NCBI RefSeq assembly: GCF_000711965.1
Contig: NZ_KL544003.1
Span: 75,330-139,329, forward strand
Origin: Actinomyces israelii DSM 43320
Lineage (GTDB): Bacteria > Actinomycetota > Actinomycetes > Actinomycetales > Actinomycetaceae
Reading direction: 5' to 3'
DNA: 64,000 bases
Positions within the stretch are counted from its first letter, which is position 1; each line of letters starts with the position of its first letter. This document shows positions 49,619 to 59,089 of the stretch, one piece after another. A program made the translations under genes and the position numbers. The notes below the pieces were generated by a model. That model did no database searches. It was not told where the DNA came from and saw only the letters and a program-made list of their open reading frames with translations.

Positions 49619-51496
49619 TCAGGCCCGGCGGCCTGGACCGCCGCTCGCCTCCTCATCCAGGGCGGCGCGCACGCGCCGGTGCGCCTCCCAGATCTCCTCG
49701 GGCAGGCCGTCGAACTGGGCGAGGTGCTCCTCGCGCAGATCCATCTCCCGGCGCCAGCGGTCGGCGTCGATCTCGAGCAGGCGCTCCAGGTCGCCGCGGT
49801 CCCCATCGAATCCGTCGAGGTTGAGCTCCTCGACGCGCGGGACCAGCCCCACCGGGGTGCGCACGCCCTGGGCCCGGCCCTCCTTGACGTCGATGAGCCA
49901 CAGCAGGGCGCGCAGGTTCTCCCCGTAGCCGGGCCACAGGAAGCGCCCGTCGTCGGGGTCGCGCTGGAACCAGTTGACGTGGGCGAAGATCGGCGTGTGC
50001 TCGGCGGCGCCCAGCACGTCCAGCCAGTGGCGGGCGTAGGCGCCTTCGGGGAAGGACATGAAGGGGCGCATGGACATGGGGTCGTAGCGCAGGCGCCCCT
50101 CGGTTCCCTCCGCGGCGAAGGTCGCCTCGGCGCCCAGCGTCAGGCCGTCGTAGACGCCCTCGGCCAGGTCCGTGATGGCGCGGATGAGCGGCTCACGGTC
50201 GCGGCAGCGCCCGCCGAAGATAATGGCGTCGATCGGCACGCCCTCGCTCCGCTCGTAGTCCTCGGCGATGTTCGGCACCACGGACAGGCGGGCGGTGAAG
50301 CGAGAGTTCTTCTGGGACCACAGGTCCTCGTCGGCGCCGGAGCGCTGGTGGTCGGCGGGGCGCTCGGAGACGAGCTCGTTCTTCCAGTCGCGCCAGCCGG
50401 TCACGTCGTCGGGGTAGTCGGGGGTCTTGCCCTCCCACCACAGGTCCTTCGTGCCCTCATGGTGGGCGACGTTGACGAACAGGGTGCCGGTGCCCTCGGC
50501 GATCGCCCTCATGGCGTTGGGGTTGGACTCCCAGCTGGTGTCCTTGGCCACCCCGAAGGTCCCGTACTCGGGGTTCATGCCGTAGACGCGCCCGTCCTCG
50601 CCCACGCGCAGCCAGACGATGTCGTCGCCGTAGAAGTCGACCTCGTAGCGGTCGCTGAGCGCGGCCGGCGGCAGCATCATGGCCAGGTTGGTCTTGCCCG
50701 AGGCCGAGGGCATGCCCCCGCAGACGTGGTAGGTGCGGCCGGTGACCCTGTCCCGGATGCCGATGAGCATGAACTGCTCGCCCATGAAGCGGCCCGAGGC
50801 CCAGCCGTCGTAGGAGCCCTGGCGCAGGCCGTGGGCGATCTTGCCCAGCAGGGCGTTGCCGCCGTAGGCGGAGCCGAAGTGCAGGATGGTGCGGTCGTCG
50901 GCGATGGTGGCGAACAGCCGGCGGTCCTCCTCGGTGCCCTGGCCCAGGGCCTCCAGGTCCCCGGTGGCGTGGACGGCGCGCACGAAGAAGCCTGGGTCGT
51001 CCAGGTCGTTGAGGTAGCCGGTGCCCACGCGCGCCATGCGCAGCATCTGGAGGACGACGACGCGGTTGTCGGAGAGCTGGACGCCGACGGCCCAGCGGGC
51101 CAGGGGCGAGCCGGGGGGCGCCATGAGGTAGGGGACGACGTACATCGTCCGGCCGGTCATGGCGCCGCTCATGCGCTCGACCTGCTGGGCGCGGACCTCG
51201 TCGGCGTCGCGCCAGTTGTTGTAGACGCCCCTGTCAGCGGGGTCGTGGGTGGCCACAACCGTGCGCTCCTCGGAGCGCGCGGTGTCCTTGGGGTGGCTGT
51301 GGGCCAGGTAGCGGCCGGAGCCGGCCTCCATGATCTCCCCGGCGTCGAGCGCCTCGGCGAGAAGGCGCTCGTCGGCATCCGAGTCCACGACCTCGATGCG
51401 GTCGGGGGTGAGGATCTGGGCCCATTCGGTGACGAACTCGTGGACTGAGGGGTTGGTGATCCCCGCTCGGGCGAGGACCTCGGTGGGATGCGTCAT
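49619..51496 (-). CDS. pckG: phosphoenolpyruvate carboxykinase (GTP)
   Basis: A 625-residue enzyme converting oxaloacetate and GTP to PEP and CO2 (gluconeogenesis, or the reverse anaplerotic reaction). Motifs: ERTVVATHDPADRGVYNNWR, the P-loop with reactive Cys in HVCGGMPSASGKTNLAMM, FYGDDIVWLRVG, NPNAMRAIAEGTGTLFVNVA and FGGRCRDREPLI. The ATG at 51496 with a GGAG site is chosen; the frame is open further upstream without homology. It converges on recX, 27 bp away. Confidence 0.96.
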   Translation of the reverse strand: MTHPTEVLARAGITNPSVHEFVTEWAQILTPDRIEVVDSDADERLLAEALDAGEIMEAGSGRYLAHSHPKDTARSEERTVVATHDPADRGVYNNWRDADEVRAQQVERMSGAMTGRTMYVVPYLMAPPGSPLARWAVGVQLSDNRVVVLQMLRMARVGTGYLNDLDDPGFFVRAVHATGDLEALGQGTEEDRRLFATIADDRTILHFGSAYGGNALLGKIAHGLRQGSYDGWASGRFMGEQFMLIGIRDRVTGRTYHVCGGMPSASGKTNLAMMLPPAALSDRYEVDFYGDDIVWLRVGEDGRVYGMNPEYGTFGVAKDTSWESNPNAMRAIAEGTGTLFVNVAHHEGTKDLWWEGKTPDYPDDVTGWRDWKNELVSERPADHQRSGADEDLWSQKNSRFTARLSVVPNIAEDYERSEGVPIDAIIFGGRCRDREPLIRAITDLAEGVYDGLTLGAEATFAAEGTEGRLRYDPMSMRPFMSFPEGAYARHWLDVLGAAEHTPIFAHVNWFQRDPDDGRFLWPGYGENLRALLWLIDVKEGRAQGVRTPVGLVPRVEELNLDGFDGDRGDLERLLEIDADRWRREMDLREEHLAQFDGLPEEIWEAHRRVRAALDEEASGGPGRRA

Positions 51497-51564
51497 GAGA
51501 ACTCCAATCGTTGAGCGGGTCCCGTCGGGCATCGTCGCCCAGGTGCCCGACGGGCCCGTGCCCG

Positions 51565-51570
51565 ATCCTA
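51565..51570 (-). promoter_or_regulatory. -10 box TAGGAT for pckG
   Basis: Minus-strand TAGGAT in an A/T-richer patch (TTTCG...CGAAA dyad nearby) about 70 bp upstream of the pckG ATG. Confidence 0.4.
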
Positions 51571-51666
51571 TGCAAAGTTTCGGGTATGCGAAAATCTGAA
51601 CGCAGCCTGTGCATTGCCGCCAGCGGGCTCCGGGAGCCGCGTCGCTTGCACCACCCGCCCCACCGC

Positions 51667-51737
51667 CGAGATCGGTCCGGTTCCGGCTCGAGATCGGTTC
51701 ACATGACCGATCTCGGCGCGGAACTCGACCGATCTCG
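51667..51737. repeat. phased 10-mer element, four copies in inverted pairs
   Basis: CGAGATCGGT at 51667 and 51689 (22 bp apart), then ACCGATCTCG at 51706 and 51728 (22 bp apart). The two pairs form a large imperfect dyad around TTCACATG. It lies between divergent pckG and fhs and is nearly identical to the element at 53583-53653. Confidence 0.9.
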
Positions 51738-51768
51738 ACGCGCCCGGAGCCTCCCGGAACCACTCCTC

Positions 51769-51774
51769 TACGCT
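51769..51774 (+). promoter_or_regulatory. -10 box TACGCT for fhs, leaderless
   Basis: TACGCT ends 6 nt before the fhs ATG. The nearest phased 10-mer begins 41 bp upstream of it. Confidence 0.55.
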
Positions 51775-51780
51775 TGGTCC

Positions 51781-53517
51781 ATGAGCGAATCCGACCGGGA
51801 CGGCGCCCGGACCGCCCCCGACCTCCGCGACCTCGCCGCTCGGGCCGGCATCGGGGCCGAGCACGTCATCCCCTACGGCCGCGACGTCGCCAAGATCGAC
51901 CTGGGGGTCCTGCGGTCCGGCGAGGCCACGGCGCCCCGGGGCGCGGGCCACTACGTCGTCGTCACCGGCATGACCCCGACGCCCTTCGGCGAGGGCAAGA
52001 CGACCGTCGCCATCGGAGTGGCCCAGGCCCTCGCCCGCCGCGGCGAGCGCCCCGTGCTCACCCTGCGCCAGTCGGCGATGGGCCCGACCTTCGGCATCAA
52101 GGGCGGGGCGGGCGGCTCCGGCAGGGCGCGCATCCTGCCCGCCGAGCGCATGAACCTGCACCTGACCGGCGACTTCCACGCCGTCACCGCCGCCCACAAC
52201 CTCCTGGCCGCCGTCATCGACAACCACCTCCACCACGGCAACGAGCTGCGCATCGACGAGCGGACCATTACCTGGCCGCGCGTCCTGGACGTCAACGACC
52301 GCGCCCTGCGCCACATCGTCACCGGCCTGGGCACCCGCGCCGACGGCGTCACCCGGCAGTCCTCGTTCGACATCACCCCGGCCAGCGAGGTCATGGTCAT
52401 CATGTCCCTGGCGACGTCCCTGGCCGACCTGCGCGAGCGGCTCGGCCGCATCGTCATCGGCCGTGACGCCGACGACCGGTGGGTGACCGCCGAGGACCTC
52501 CGGGCGGCGGGGGCCATGTCCGCGATCCTGCGCGACGCTCTGGCCCCCAACCTCCTGCGCACCGGCGAGGGCGCACCGGCCCTGGTCCACACCGGGCCCT
52601 TCGGCAATATCGCCACCGGCTGCTCCTCGGTCCTGGCCGACCTTGTCGCGGCCCGGGGCACGGCCGGGACCGCGCAGCGTGCGCCGGGCTACGTCCTCAC
52701 CGAGGCCGGCTTCGGGGCGGACATGGGCCTGGAGCGCTTCATCGACCTCAAGTGCGCCGTCTCCGGCATGCGGCCCGAGGCCGCAGTCCTGGTCGTCACC
52801 GTGCGCGCCCTCAAGGCCCACTCCGGCCGCTACCGCCTCGCCAGCGGCAGGGACCTGCCCGCCGAGATGCTGGCTGAGAGCGTAGAGGACGTGCGGGCGG
52901 GCGCGCCGAACCTGCTGCACCACCTGGGGATCGTGCGCGGCTTCGGCCTGACCCCGGTCGTGGCCGTCAACATCTTCCCCACCGACCACGACGCCGAGGT
53001 CGCCGAGGCCCTGCGGATCGTCCGCGAGACCGGCGCCCGGGCGGCCGCCGTCCGCCCCGTGACCGACGGCGGCGCCGGCTGCCGCGAGCTCGCCGACGCC
53101 GTCGTCGAGGCCTGCGACCGGGCCCGCCGGGCCGGGGCGCCGCCGGTCCGGGCGCTGTATGGCCCCGAGGACGACCTGCGCACCAGGATCGGCAGGGTCG
53201 CCGCCATGTACGGGGCCGACGGCGTGGACTACGCGCCCGCTGCCGCGCGCTTCCTTAAGCGCTGCGAGCGCGACGGCTTCGGCCGCCTGGCGGTCGTGGT
53301 GGCCAAGACCCCGCTGTCGCTGTCGCACGAGGCGACCCGCAGGGGCGTGCCGACCGGCTGGCGGCTGCCGGTGCGCGAGGTGCGGCTGGCCGCCGGCGCA
53401 GGCTACGTCTACGCCCTGTGCGGCGCGGTCTCGACCATGCCCGGGCTGCCGAGCCGGCCCGCAGCCGAGCGCATCGACATCGACGCCGCCACGGGGGAGA
53501 TCCTCAACCTGCGCTGA
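51781..53517 (+). CDS. fhs: formate-tetrahydrofolate ligase
   Basis: A 578-residue enzyme that makes 10-formyl-THF from formate, THF and ATP. Motifs: YVVVTGMTPTPFGEGKTTVA (P-loop), RQSAMGPTFGIKGGAGG, DFHAVTAAHNLLAAVIDNHL, FDITPASEVMVIM, VLTEAGFGADMGLERF and FPTDHDAEV. The family usually has about 555 residues; the excess is an N-terminal extension. It is convergent with gcvPTH, which supplies one-carbon units to the same folate pool, and is flanked on both sides by the four-copy phased repeat. Confidence 0.95.
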   Translation: MSESDRDGARTAPDLRDLAARAGIGAEHVIPYGRDVAKIDLGVLRSGEATAPRGAGHYVVVTGMTPTPFGEGKTTVAIGVAQALARRGERPVLTLRQSAMGPTFGIKGGAGGSGRARILPAERMNLHLTGDFHAVTAAHNLLAAVIDNHLHHGNELRIDERTITWPRVLDVNDRALRHIVTGLGTRADGVTRQSSFDITPASEVMVIMSLATSLADLRERLGRIVIGRDADDRWVTAEDLRAAGAMSAILRDALAPNLLRTGEGAPALVHTGPFGNIATGCSSVLADLVAARGTAGTAQRAPGYVLTEAGFGADMGLERFIDLKCAVSGMRPEAAVLVVTVRALKAHSGRYRLASGRDLPAEMLAESVEDVRAGAPNLLHHLGIVRGFGLTPVVAVNIFPTDHDAEVAEALRIVRETGARAAAVRPVTDGGAGCRELADAVVEACDRARRAGAPPVRALYGPEDDLRTRIGRVAAMYGADGVDYAPAAARFLKRCERDGFGRLAVVVAKTPLSLSHEATRRGVPTGWRLPVREVRLAAGAGYVYALCGAVSTMPGLPSRPAAERIDIDAATGEILNLR

Positions 53518-53582
53518 GTCCGGGCGCGCAGCAGGGGCGCGGCCGCGCATGCGAGTCGCCCCGAGCCCCGGCCGGGACTCGC

Positions 53583-53653
53583 CGAGATCGGTCGTATTCC
53601 GGCTCGAGATCGGTTCACATGACCGATCTCGACGCGGAAGTGAACCGATCTCG
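53583..53653. repeat. phased 10-mer element, four copies in inverted pairs
   Basis: CGAGATCGGT at 53583 and 53605, ACCGATCTCG at 53622 and 53644; both pairs are 22 bp apart. The whole element can fold as a stem of about 33 bp with a short loop. It lies in the convergent gap between fhs and gcvH, so it may end both transcripts. Confidence 0.9.
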
Positions 53654-53684
53654 ACGAAAGGGGAGGCGCGGGCGGCTGCAGGGC

Positions 53685-54077
53685 TCAGGCGGGGGCGATC
53701 TCGGCGTCGAAGCGCTCGGCGTACTCCTCGGGGCTGAGCAGCTCGCCCTCCCCGGTGACCTCGACGGCGAACAGCCAGCCCTCTCCGTAGGGGTCGGTGT
53801 TGATGACGCTGGGGTCGTCCACGACCGCATCATTGCGGGAGGCGACCGTGCCGGTCACCGGGGAGTAGAGGTCCGAGACGGCCTTGGTCGACTCCAGCTC
53901 GCCGCAGACCTGGCCGGCCTCGACCTCGGCGCCGACCTCGGGCAGCTCGACGAAGACCACCTCGCCCAGGGCGTCGGCGGCCACCGCCGTAATGCCGACG
54001 CGGGCGGGCGCGCCGGCGTCGATCCACTCGTGCTCGGCCGAGTACCGCAGGTGGAGTCTAATGTGCTGACGGGGCAT
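53685..54077 (-). CDS. gcvH: glycine cleavage system H protein
   Basis: A 130-residue lipoyl carrier that shuttles the aminomethyl group between GcvP, GcvT and dihydrolipoyl dehydrogenase. The lipoyl-lysine is Lys65 in [27 protein letters not shown] at the start and GWLFAVEV near the end are typical. The ATG at 54077 with an AAAGGAAA site is chosen. It is the last gene of the gcvP-gcvT-gcvH operon, 35 bp after gcvT. Confidence 0.95.
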   Translation of the reverse strand: MPRQHIRLHLRYSAEHEWIDAGAPARVGITAVAADALGEVVFVELPEVGAEVEAGQVCGELESTKAVSDLYSPVTGTVASRNDAVVDDPSVINTDPYGEGWLFAVEVTGEGELLSPEEYAERFDAEIAPA

Positions 54078-54112
54078 ATCGGTTTCCTTTCCTCTCAGGA
54101 CGGCTGGCGGCG

Positions 54113-55420
54113 TCAGCGCGCGCGCCGGTAGAAGGGCGCGGCGACCACCCTCATGGGGTGGGTCCGGCCGCGCACGTCGACATCGAGGGCCGTGCCCTCC
54201 GGCCACCCCGGCTCCTCCGGGGAGGCGGGCACCAGCAGCGCCAGGGCGATCGGGTGGCCGAGGGTGGGGGACAGCAGGCCGGAGGTGACGACTCCGACGC
54301 GCCGGCCCTCATGGTCGCGGACCTCGCAGCCGGCGCGGGCCGCGCGGCGCCCCTCGCCCGCCAGGGCCACGAGCCGCCGCGTGCCCTCGGAGCCCTCGCG
54401 CGCGGCGCGGGCCGCCAGCGCCTGCCTGCCGACGAACTCGGGCTTGTCCAGCTTGACGACGGCGCCCAGCGAGGCGTCGTACGGCGTGGTCTCCTCGGTC
54501 AGCTCGTGGCCGTACAGCGGCATCCCCGCCTCCAGGCGCAGCGAGTCGCGCGCCGCCAGGCCGCAGGGCGTCAGCGCCGGGAGCGGCCTCCCGCCGGCGT
54601 CGTCGTCCCCGGGCGGCAGGGCCGCGGCGCGCCCGGCGATGACGGTCCACAGGTCGACGGCGTCCTCGGCGCCGCAGAACAGCTCGAAGCCGTCCTCGCC
54701 CGTGTAGCCCGTGCGCGCCAGCAGGATCGAGTGCCCGGCGGCAGCGGCCCGCACCGCGGCGTAGTAGCGCAGGCGCCGCAGGATCGTGGGCCCGCACAGC
54801 ACATCGGGCCCGCAGTCCCCGCCGTCGTCGGGGGCGCCCTCCTCGGGGCGCAGCGCCGCGGGCATCCCGGCGCCGGAGCCGATGACGCCGCGCAGGATCT
54901 CCTCCGCGCGCGGGCCCTGGACGGCGATCAGCGCCATGGTCAGCGAGATATCGGCGACCTCGCAGTCGAAACCGGCGCAGCGCGCCGCCAGCTCGGCGGC
55001 CACGCGCTCCCGGTTCCCGGCGTTGGGCACGACGAGGTACTCCTGGTCGCCCACGTGGTAGACGATGAGGTCGTCGATGATCCCGCCGTCCTCGGCCACG
55101 ATCATGGTGTAACGGGCCCGGCCGAGTGCCACCTTCGAGATCCACCCCACCAGGGCGTGGTCGAGCGCGGCGGCGGCGCCGGGGCCGGTCACCTTGACCT
55201 CGCCCATGTGGGACAGGTCGAAGATGCCGGCGCTGCGGCGCACGGCATGGTGCTCGGCGAGGTCGGAGGCGTAGCGCAGAGGCATCTGCCAGCCTCCGAA
55301 GTCGGTGAAGGAGGCGCCCGCTGCGGCGTGCACGGAGTGCAGGGGCGTGGTGCGCACCGTACGCACCGTGCGCGCGGTGGCGGACTCCCGGGTCTCCTCT
55401 GGGGGCCTGTGCTCGGTCAT
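54113..55420 (-). CDS. gcvT: glycine cleavage system aminomethyltransferase T
   Basis: A 435-residue THF-dependent T protein releasing ammonia and 5,10-methylene-THF. Motifs: [83 protein letters not shown] and [13 protein letters not shown]. Two insertions of about 15 acidic/Gly residues ([14 protein letters not shown] and [12 protein letters not shown]) make it longer than the usual 370. It overlaps gcvP by four bases and has a GAGGAGGA site. Confidence 0.95.
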   Translation of the reverse strand: MTEHRPPEETRESATARTVRTVRTTPLHSVHAAAGASFTDFGGWQMPLRYASDLAEHHAVRRSAGIFDLSHMGEVKVTGPGAAAALDHALVGWISKVALGRARYTMIVAEDGGIIDDLIVYHVGDQEYLVVPNAGNRERVAAELAARCAGFDCEVADISLTMALIAVQGPRAEEILRGVIGSGAGMPAALRPEEGAPDDGGDCGPDVLCGPTILRRLRYYAAVRAAAAGHSILLARTGYTGEDGFELFCGAEDAVDLWTVIAGRAAALPPGDDDAGGRPLPALTPCGLAARDSLRLEAGMPLYGHELTEETTPYDASLGAVVKLDKPEFVGRQALAARAAREGSEGTRRLVALAGEGRRAARAGCEVRDHEGRRVGVVTSGLLSPTLGHPIALALLVPASPEEPGWPEGTALDVDVRGRTHPMRVVAAPFYRRAR

Positions 55421-58398
55421 CGTTCCTCCTCTGATGTCAGGACGGCGGTGGGCCGGGCGGTCAGCGCGGCCGATACGGCCGGGGCGGCATTGTCGGGCGC
55501 GGGGCAGGTGCACCTCAGGTGACGGTCCCCCCAGGCGTTGTCAATGCGCGAGACCGGCGGGAAGTACTTGTCCCGCACCAGTGACGGCTCCGGGAACGCG
55601 GCCCGGCTGCGGGGATAGGGGCGGTCCCACTCGTCGGAGGCGACCTGCGCGAGCGTGTGCGGGCTGCGGCGCAGCGCGGAGTCCTCGACGGCGGTCCGGC
55701 CGGCGATGACCTCGTCGATCTCGCCGCGGATGGAGCGCATGGCCTCAACGAAGCGGTCCAGCTCCTCGAGCGGCTCGGACTCGGTGGGCTCGACCATGAG
55801 CGTGCCCGCGACCGGGAAGGACAGGGTGGGGGCGTGGAAGCCGTAGTCGATGAGCCGCTTGGCCACGTCCTCGGCGCTCACCCCGGAGCGCGCCGTCAGT
55901 TCGCGCAGGTCGAGGATGCACTCGTGGGCGACGTACCCGCCCGGGCCCGAGTACAGGGGCGGGAAGCAGTCCCGGAGCCGGCGCGAGAGGTAGTTCGCGT
56001 TGGCGACCGCGGACAGGGTCGCCCTGCGCAGGTCGGCGTCATCCAGCAGCGCCAGGTAGCTCCAGGCCAGCGGCATGACGCCGGCCGAGCCGAAGCGCGC
56101 CCCCATGACCGGGGCGCCGCGGAAGCCGTGGTCCGCGTCGGCCGCCTCGGGGGCGGGGGAGCCCGACGGGCCCGCCGGCAGGTAGGGCGCCAGGTGCTCC
56201 TTGACGGCCACCGGCCCCACACCCGGCCCGCCGCCGCCGTGCGGGACGGCGAAGGTCTTGTGCAGGTTGAGGTGGGAGACGTCCCCGCCCAGGTCGCCGG
56301 GCCGCAGCAGCCCGGCCAGAGCATTGAGGTTGGCGCCGTCGATGTAGACCTGGCCGCCGGCCTCGTGGACCAGGCGGGTGACCTCGCCGACCTGCGGCTC
56401 GAACACGCCGTGCGTCGAGGGGTAGGTCAGCATGATCGCGGCGAGGCGGTCGCCGTGCTCGGCCAGCGTAGCCCTGAGGTCGTCGACGTCGATGGAGCCG
56501 TCGGGCGCGGTGGCGACCACCTTGACGGCCAGGCCCGCCCCGGCCGCGGAGGCGGCGTTGGTGCCGTGGGCGCTCGCGGGCACCAGGCACAGGTCGCGCC
56601 GGCCCTCGCCCTTGTCGCGCAGGTAGTGCCTGATGGCCAGCAGGCCGGTCAGCTCGCCCTGGGCGCCCGAGGCGGGCTGGAGGCTGACGCGGTCGTAGCC
56701 GGTCAGGGCCGCCAGGCGCTGCGAGAGCTGGGCGAGCAGCAGCCGCCAGCCCGCCGTCTGGGCGGCGGGAGCGTAGGGGTGGATGCCCGCCAGCTCGGGG
56801 ACGAGCCAGAGCGCGGACTCCGCCGCCGCGTTGAGCTTGAGGGTGCACGAGCCCAGCGGGATCATAGTGCGGTCCAGGGCGAGGTCGCGGTCGGCCAGGC
56901 GGCGCAGGTAGCGCACGAGCGCGGGCTCGCTGCGGTAGTCGTGGAAGGCCGGGTGGGTCAGGAAGGCGCTCTCGCGCACCAGGGCCGGCGGCAGGGGGAG
57001 GGCCCGGGCCGGTGCGCCGTCGTCGGGGTCGGCGGGCCTCCGGCCGGTGAGGGCCCCGACGACGACGGCGACGTCCTCATCGGTCGTGGTCTCGTTGGTG
57101 GACAGGCCCACGTGATCGGCGTCGAGCAGGCGGAGGTTGTAGCCGAGCTCCTCGGCGCGGGCGACCGCCCGCTCGGCGGCGCCCGGCACGACGACGCTGA
57201 GGGTGTCGAAGAAGCTCTCGTGCTCGATGCAGAGCCCCGCCGCGCGCACCCCGGCGGCGATGCGCGCGGCCTGGGCGTGAGCGTGGCCGGCGATCGCCCT
57301 GAGTCCCTCGGGGCCGTGGTGGACGGCGTAGAAGGCGGCGACGACCGCGAGCAGCGCCTGGGCGGTGCAGATGTTGGAGGTCGCCCTCTCCCGCCGGATG
57401 TGCTGCTCACGGGTCTGGAGGGCCAGACGGTAGGCCTCGCGGCCCTCGCTGTCCCGGGAGACGCCGACGATTCGGCCGGGGACCTGCCTGCGGAGACTGT
57501 CGGCCACAGCCATGAAGCCGGGGTGCGGGCCGCCGTAGAACAGGGGCACGCCGAGCCGCTGGGCGCTGCCGACAGCGACATCGGCGCCGACGGCGCCGGG
57601 CTCCCTCAAGACGGTCAGGGCCAGGGGGTCGGCGTCGACGGCCGCCAGGCCGCCGCGCTCGTGGACCGCGGCGATCGCCCCGGCCAGGTCCCGGATCGCT
57701 CCGCGCGTGGTCGTGTGGGCCAGGACGGCGCCCAGGAGCTGCTCCCCGGGAGCCGCCGAGCCGTCCTCAATGGCCGCTGGCCCGGCGGTCAGCGCTCGGA
57801 TCCCGAGCGCCTCGCAGCGGGCCAGCGCCACCTCGATGCACTGGGGGTGCAGGCCGCAGTCCAGGACGACCGGGCGCCCGGCGGCCCTGCGGGACGCCCG
57901 CGCCATGAGCAGGACCGCCTCGGCGACCGCGGTGGCCTCGTCCAGCAGCGAGGCGCAGGCCACCGGCAGGCCGGTCAGGTCGCTGATGAGCGTCTGGAAG
58001 AGCAGCTGGGCCTCGAGCCGGCCCTGGCTGATCTCCGCCTGGTAGGGCGTGTAGGCCGTGGTCCAGGCCGGGTTGCCCAGCACGTCGCGGGAGATGACGG
58101 CGGGTGTGAAGGCGGGGTGGTAGCCGCGGCCGATCATCTCGGTGTGCGGCTCGTTGAGGGCGGCCACTGCCCGCAGGGCCTCAATGGCCTCGGGCTCGGA
58201 CAGGCCGCCGGTGGCGGTGGAGGGCTCGCTGCCGCCGGGCGGGGGCAGGGCCGGCAGGCCGGCGGGGACGACGGCGGTGGCCAGATCCTCGAGCTCGTGC
58301 AGGCCCAGGGTGGCCAGCACGGGATCCTGGCGGTCGCCCGTGGCGCCGATGTGGCGCAGGACGAAGGGGACGTGGGGAACGGCGTGTCGTCGAGCCAT
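55417..58398 (-). CDS. gcvP: glycine dehydrogenase (decarboxylating) P protein
   Basis: A 993-residue single-chain (fused alpha and beta) PLP decarboxylase of the glycine cleavage system. N-terminal motifs: FVLRHIGATGDRQ, GRGYHPAFTPAVISRDVLGN, WTTAYTPYQAEISQGRLEA. C-terminal half: PLGSCTLKLNAAAE, QPASGAQGELTGLLAIRHYL, VYIDGANLNALAG and the PLP lysine (about 714) in HLNLHKTFAVPHGGGGPGVG. The ATG at 58398 follows a GGAGGT site. It heads gcvP-gcvT-gcvH; no glycine riboswitch is apparent upstream. Confidence 0.96.
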   Translation of the reverse strand: MARRHAVPHVPFVLRHIGATGDRQDPVLATLGLHELEDLATAVVPAGLPALPPPGGSEPSTATGGLSEPEAIEALRAVAALNEPHTEMIGRGYHPAFTPAVISRDVLGNPAWTTAYTPYQAEISQGRLEAQLLFQTLISDLTGLPVACASLLDEATAVAEAVLLMARASRRAAGRPVVLDCGLHPQCIEVALARCEALGIRALTAGPAAIEDGSAAPGEQLLGAVLAHTTTRGAIRDLAGAIAAVHERGGLAAVDADPLALTVLREPGAVGADVAVGSAQRLGVPLFYGGPHPGFMAVADSLRRQVPGRIVGVSRDSEGREAYRLALQTREQHIRRERATSNICTAQALLAVVAAFYAVHHGPEGLRAIAGHAHAQAARIAAGVRAAGLCIEHESFFDTLSVVVPGAAERAVARAEELGYNLRLLDADHVGLSTNETTTDEDVAVVVGALTGRRPADPDDGAPARALPLPPALVRESAFLTHPAFHDYRSEPALVRYLRRLADRDLALDRTMIPLGSCTLKLNAAAESALWLVPELAGIHPYAPAAQTAGWRLLLAQLSQRLAALTGYDRVSLQPASGAQGELTGLLAIRHYLRDKGEGRRDLCLVPASAHGTNAASAAGAGLAVKVVATAPDGSIDVDDLRATLAEHGDRLAAIMLTYPSTHGVFEPQVGEVTRLVHEAGGQVYIDGANLNALAGLLRPGDLGGDVSHLNLHKTFAVPHGGGGPGVGPVAVKEHLAPYLPAGPSGSPAPEAADADHGFRGAPVMGARFGSAGVMPLAWSYLALLDDADLRRATLSAVANANYLSRRLRDCFPPLYSGPGGYVAHECILDLRELTARSGVSAEDVAKRLIDYGFHAPTLSFPVAGTLMVEPTESEPLEELDRFVEAMRSIRGEIDEVIAGRTAVEDSALRRSPHTLAQVASDEWDRPYPRSRAAFPEPSLVRDKYFPPVSRIDNAWGDRHLRCTCPAPDNAAPAVSAALTARPTAVLTSEEER

Positions 58399-58431
58399 GA
58401 GGACCTCCGGTCGGAGCATGAACCGGCCCAC

Positions 58432-58437
58432 ATCCTA
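58432..58437 (-). promoter_or_regulatory. -10 box TAGGAT for gcvPTH
   Basis: Minus-strand TAGGAT about 35 nt upstream of the gcvP ATG; a TTCACG sequence 19 bp further upstream is a weak -35. Confidence 0.45.
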
Positions 58438-58544
58438 GGGGACGAGCCGGGGCCCTCGTGAACGGATGCGCCAGCGCGCCGTGGCGCCCCGGCACCCGTT
58501 AGGCGCACGCGCATCGGAGTGCGCGGTCTCAACCCTCTCCGGCC

Positions 58545-58576
58545 CGAGATCGGTTGTTCTCCGGCCCGAGATCGGT
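58545..58576. repeat. phased 10-mer element, two direct copies
   Basis: CGAGATCGGT at 58545-58554 and 58567-58576, 22 bp apart, upstream of gcvP on the side away from its -10. Confidence 0.8.
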
Positions 58577-58661
58577 TCAAGGGGCTCAGCGGGGCCCGTC
58601 GCCGGGCCTCCATCAATCCTTCGGGGCGCTCCGGGACACCCGAGAGGCGGACATCAGTCGG

Positions 58662-58791
58662 AAAAGGTGGCTCCCACGCACTTTTAGCACCGGCCCCCGC
58701 CCCGCTCTCGCCGCAGAACCGCGGAATCACGCCGTTCCCCGCTGCGCCCAGGATCGGCGAACGCCTTAAAAGTGCGTGGGAGCCACCTTTT
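58662..58791. mobile_element. 130-bp MITE-like element with perfect 25-bp terminal inverted repeats
   Basis: The first 25 bases (58662-58686; begins AAAAGGTGGCTCCCACG, ends CACTTTTA) are the exact reverse complement of the last 25 (58767-58791). The 80-bp core has no gene. Each arm has an internal GTGG...CCAC dyad. No clear target duplication is seen. It could instead act as a long hairpin terminator because the right arm ends in a T-run. Confidence 0.65.
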
Positions 58792-59076
58792 TGAGGGGTC
58801 GCAGCCCGCGGCGGACGTCAGGCGGGCCCTCGACCTCGGCCGGCCGGGCCTGTTGCGGGCCGCGTACTGAACGACTACGCGGGAGGGCGCGAGCGCGGGT
58901 CGGGAGACTCTGCTCGGCGCGGTTGCGCTCCGCCGCGTGTGGTCGCAGTCGGTGCTGCCCGAGGTCGCGCGCCTGTCCCTGGAAGCGGTTGGGAGCTTCG
59001 GATCCGCGCCGCGTTGGAACCAGTCGTCCGGGCCCTGGATGGGGAAGCGCCCCTCGTTGGCGAGCCTGAGGTCAGG
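58792..59076. other. gap with possible decayed coding sequence
   Basis: Pieces in different frames look protein-like: ADVRRALDLGRPGLLRAAY then stop near 58802-58869, VWSQSVLPEVARLSLEAVGS near 58937, and ALEPVVRALDGEAPLVGEPE ending at 59100. No intact frame with a start joins them. They may be relics of one frameshifted gene. Confidence 0.3.
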
Positions 59077-59082
59077 TATCGT
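59077..59082 (+). promoter_or_regulatory. -10 box TATCGT, leaderless
   Basis: TATCGT ends 7 nt before the ATG at 59090. Confidence 0.5.
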
Positions 59083-59089
59083 CCGTATC

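Noticed and set aside
51497..51763. N-terminal extension of pckG
   Set aside because: The frame is open but crosses the promoter and the phased repeat; PEPCK begins at the ribosome-site-linked ATG 51496.
55657..58461. 934-codon plus-strand frame opposite gcvP, and a 730-codon one (18611-20803) opposite the Ski2-like helicase
   Set aside because: Same GC-shadow effect; the sense genes carry complete family signatures.
58399..58661. Possible glycine riboswitch upstream of gcvPTH
   Set aside because: The minus-strand leader contains a GGAGAG-like string but lacks the conserved GCCGAAGG-type core and tandem aptamer layout; the leader from the TAGGAT box is only about 25 nt.
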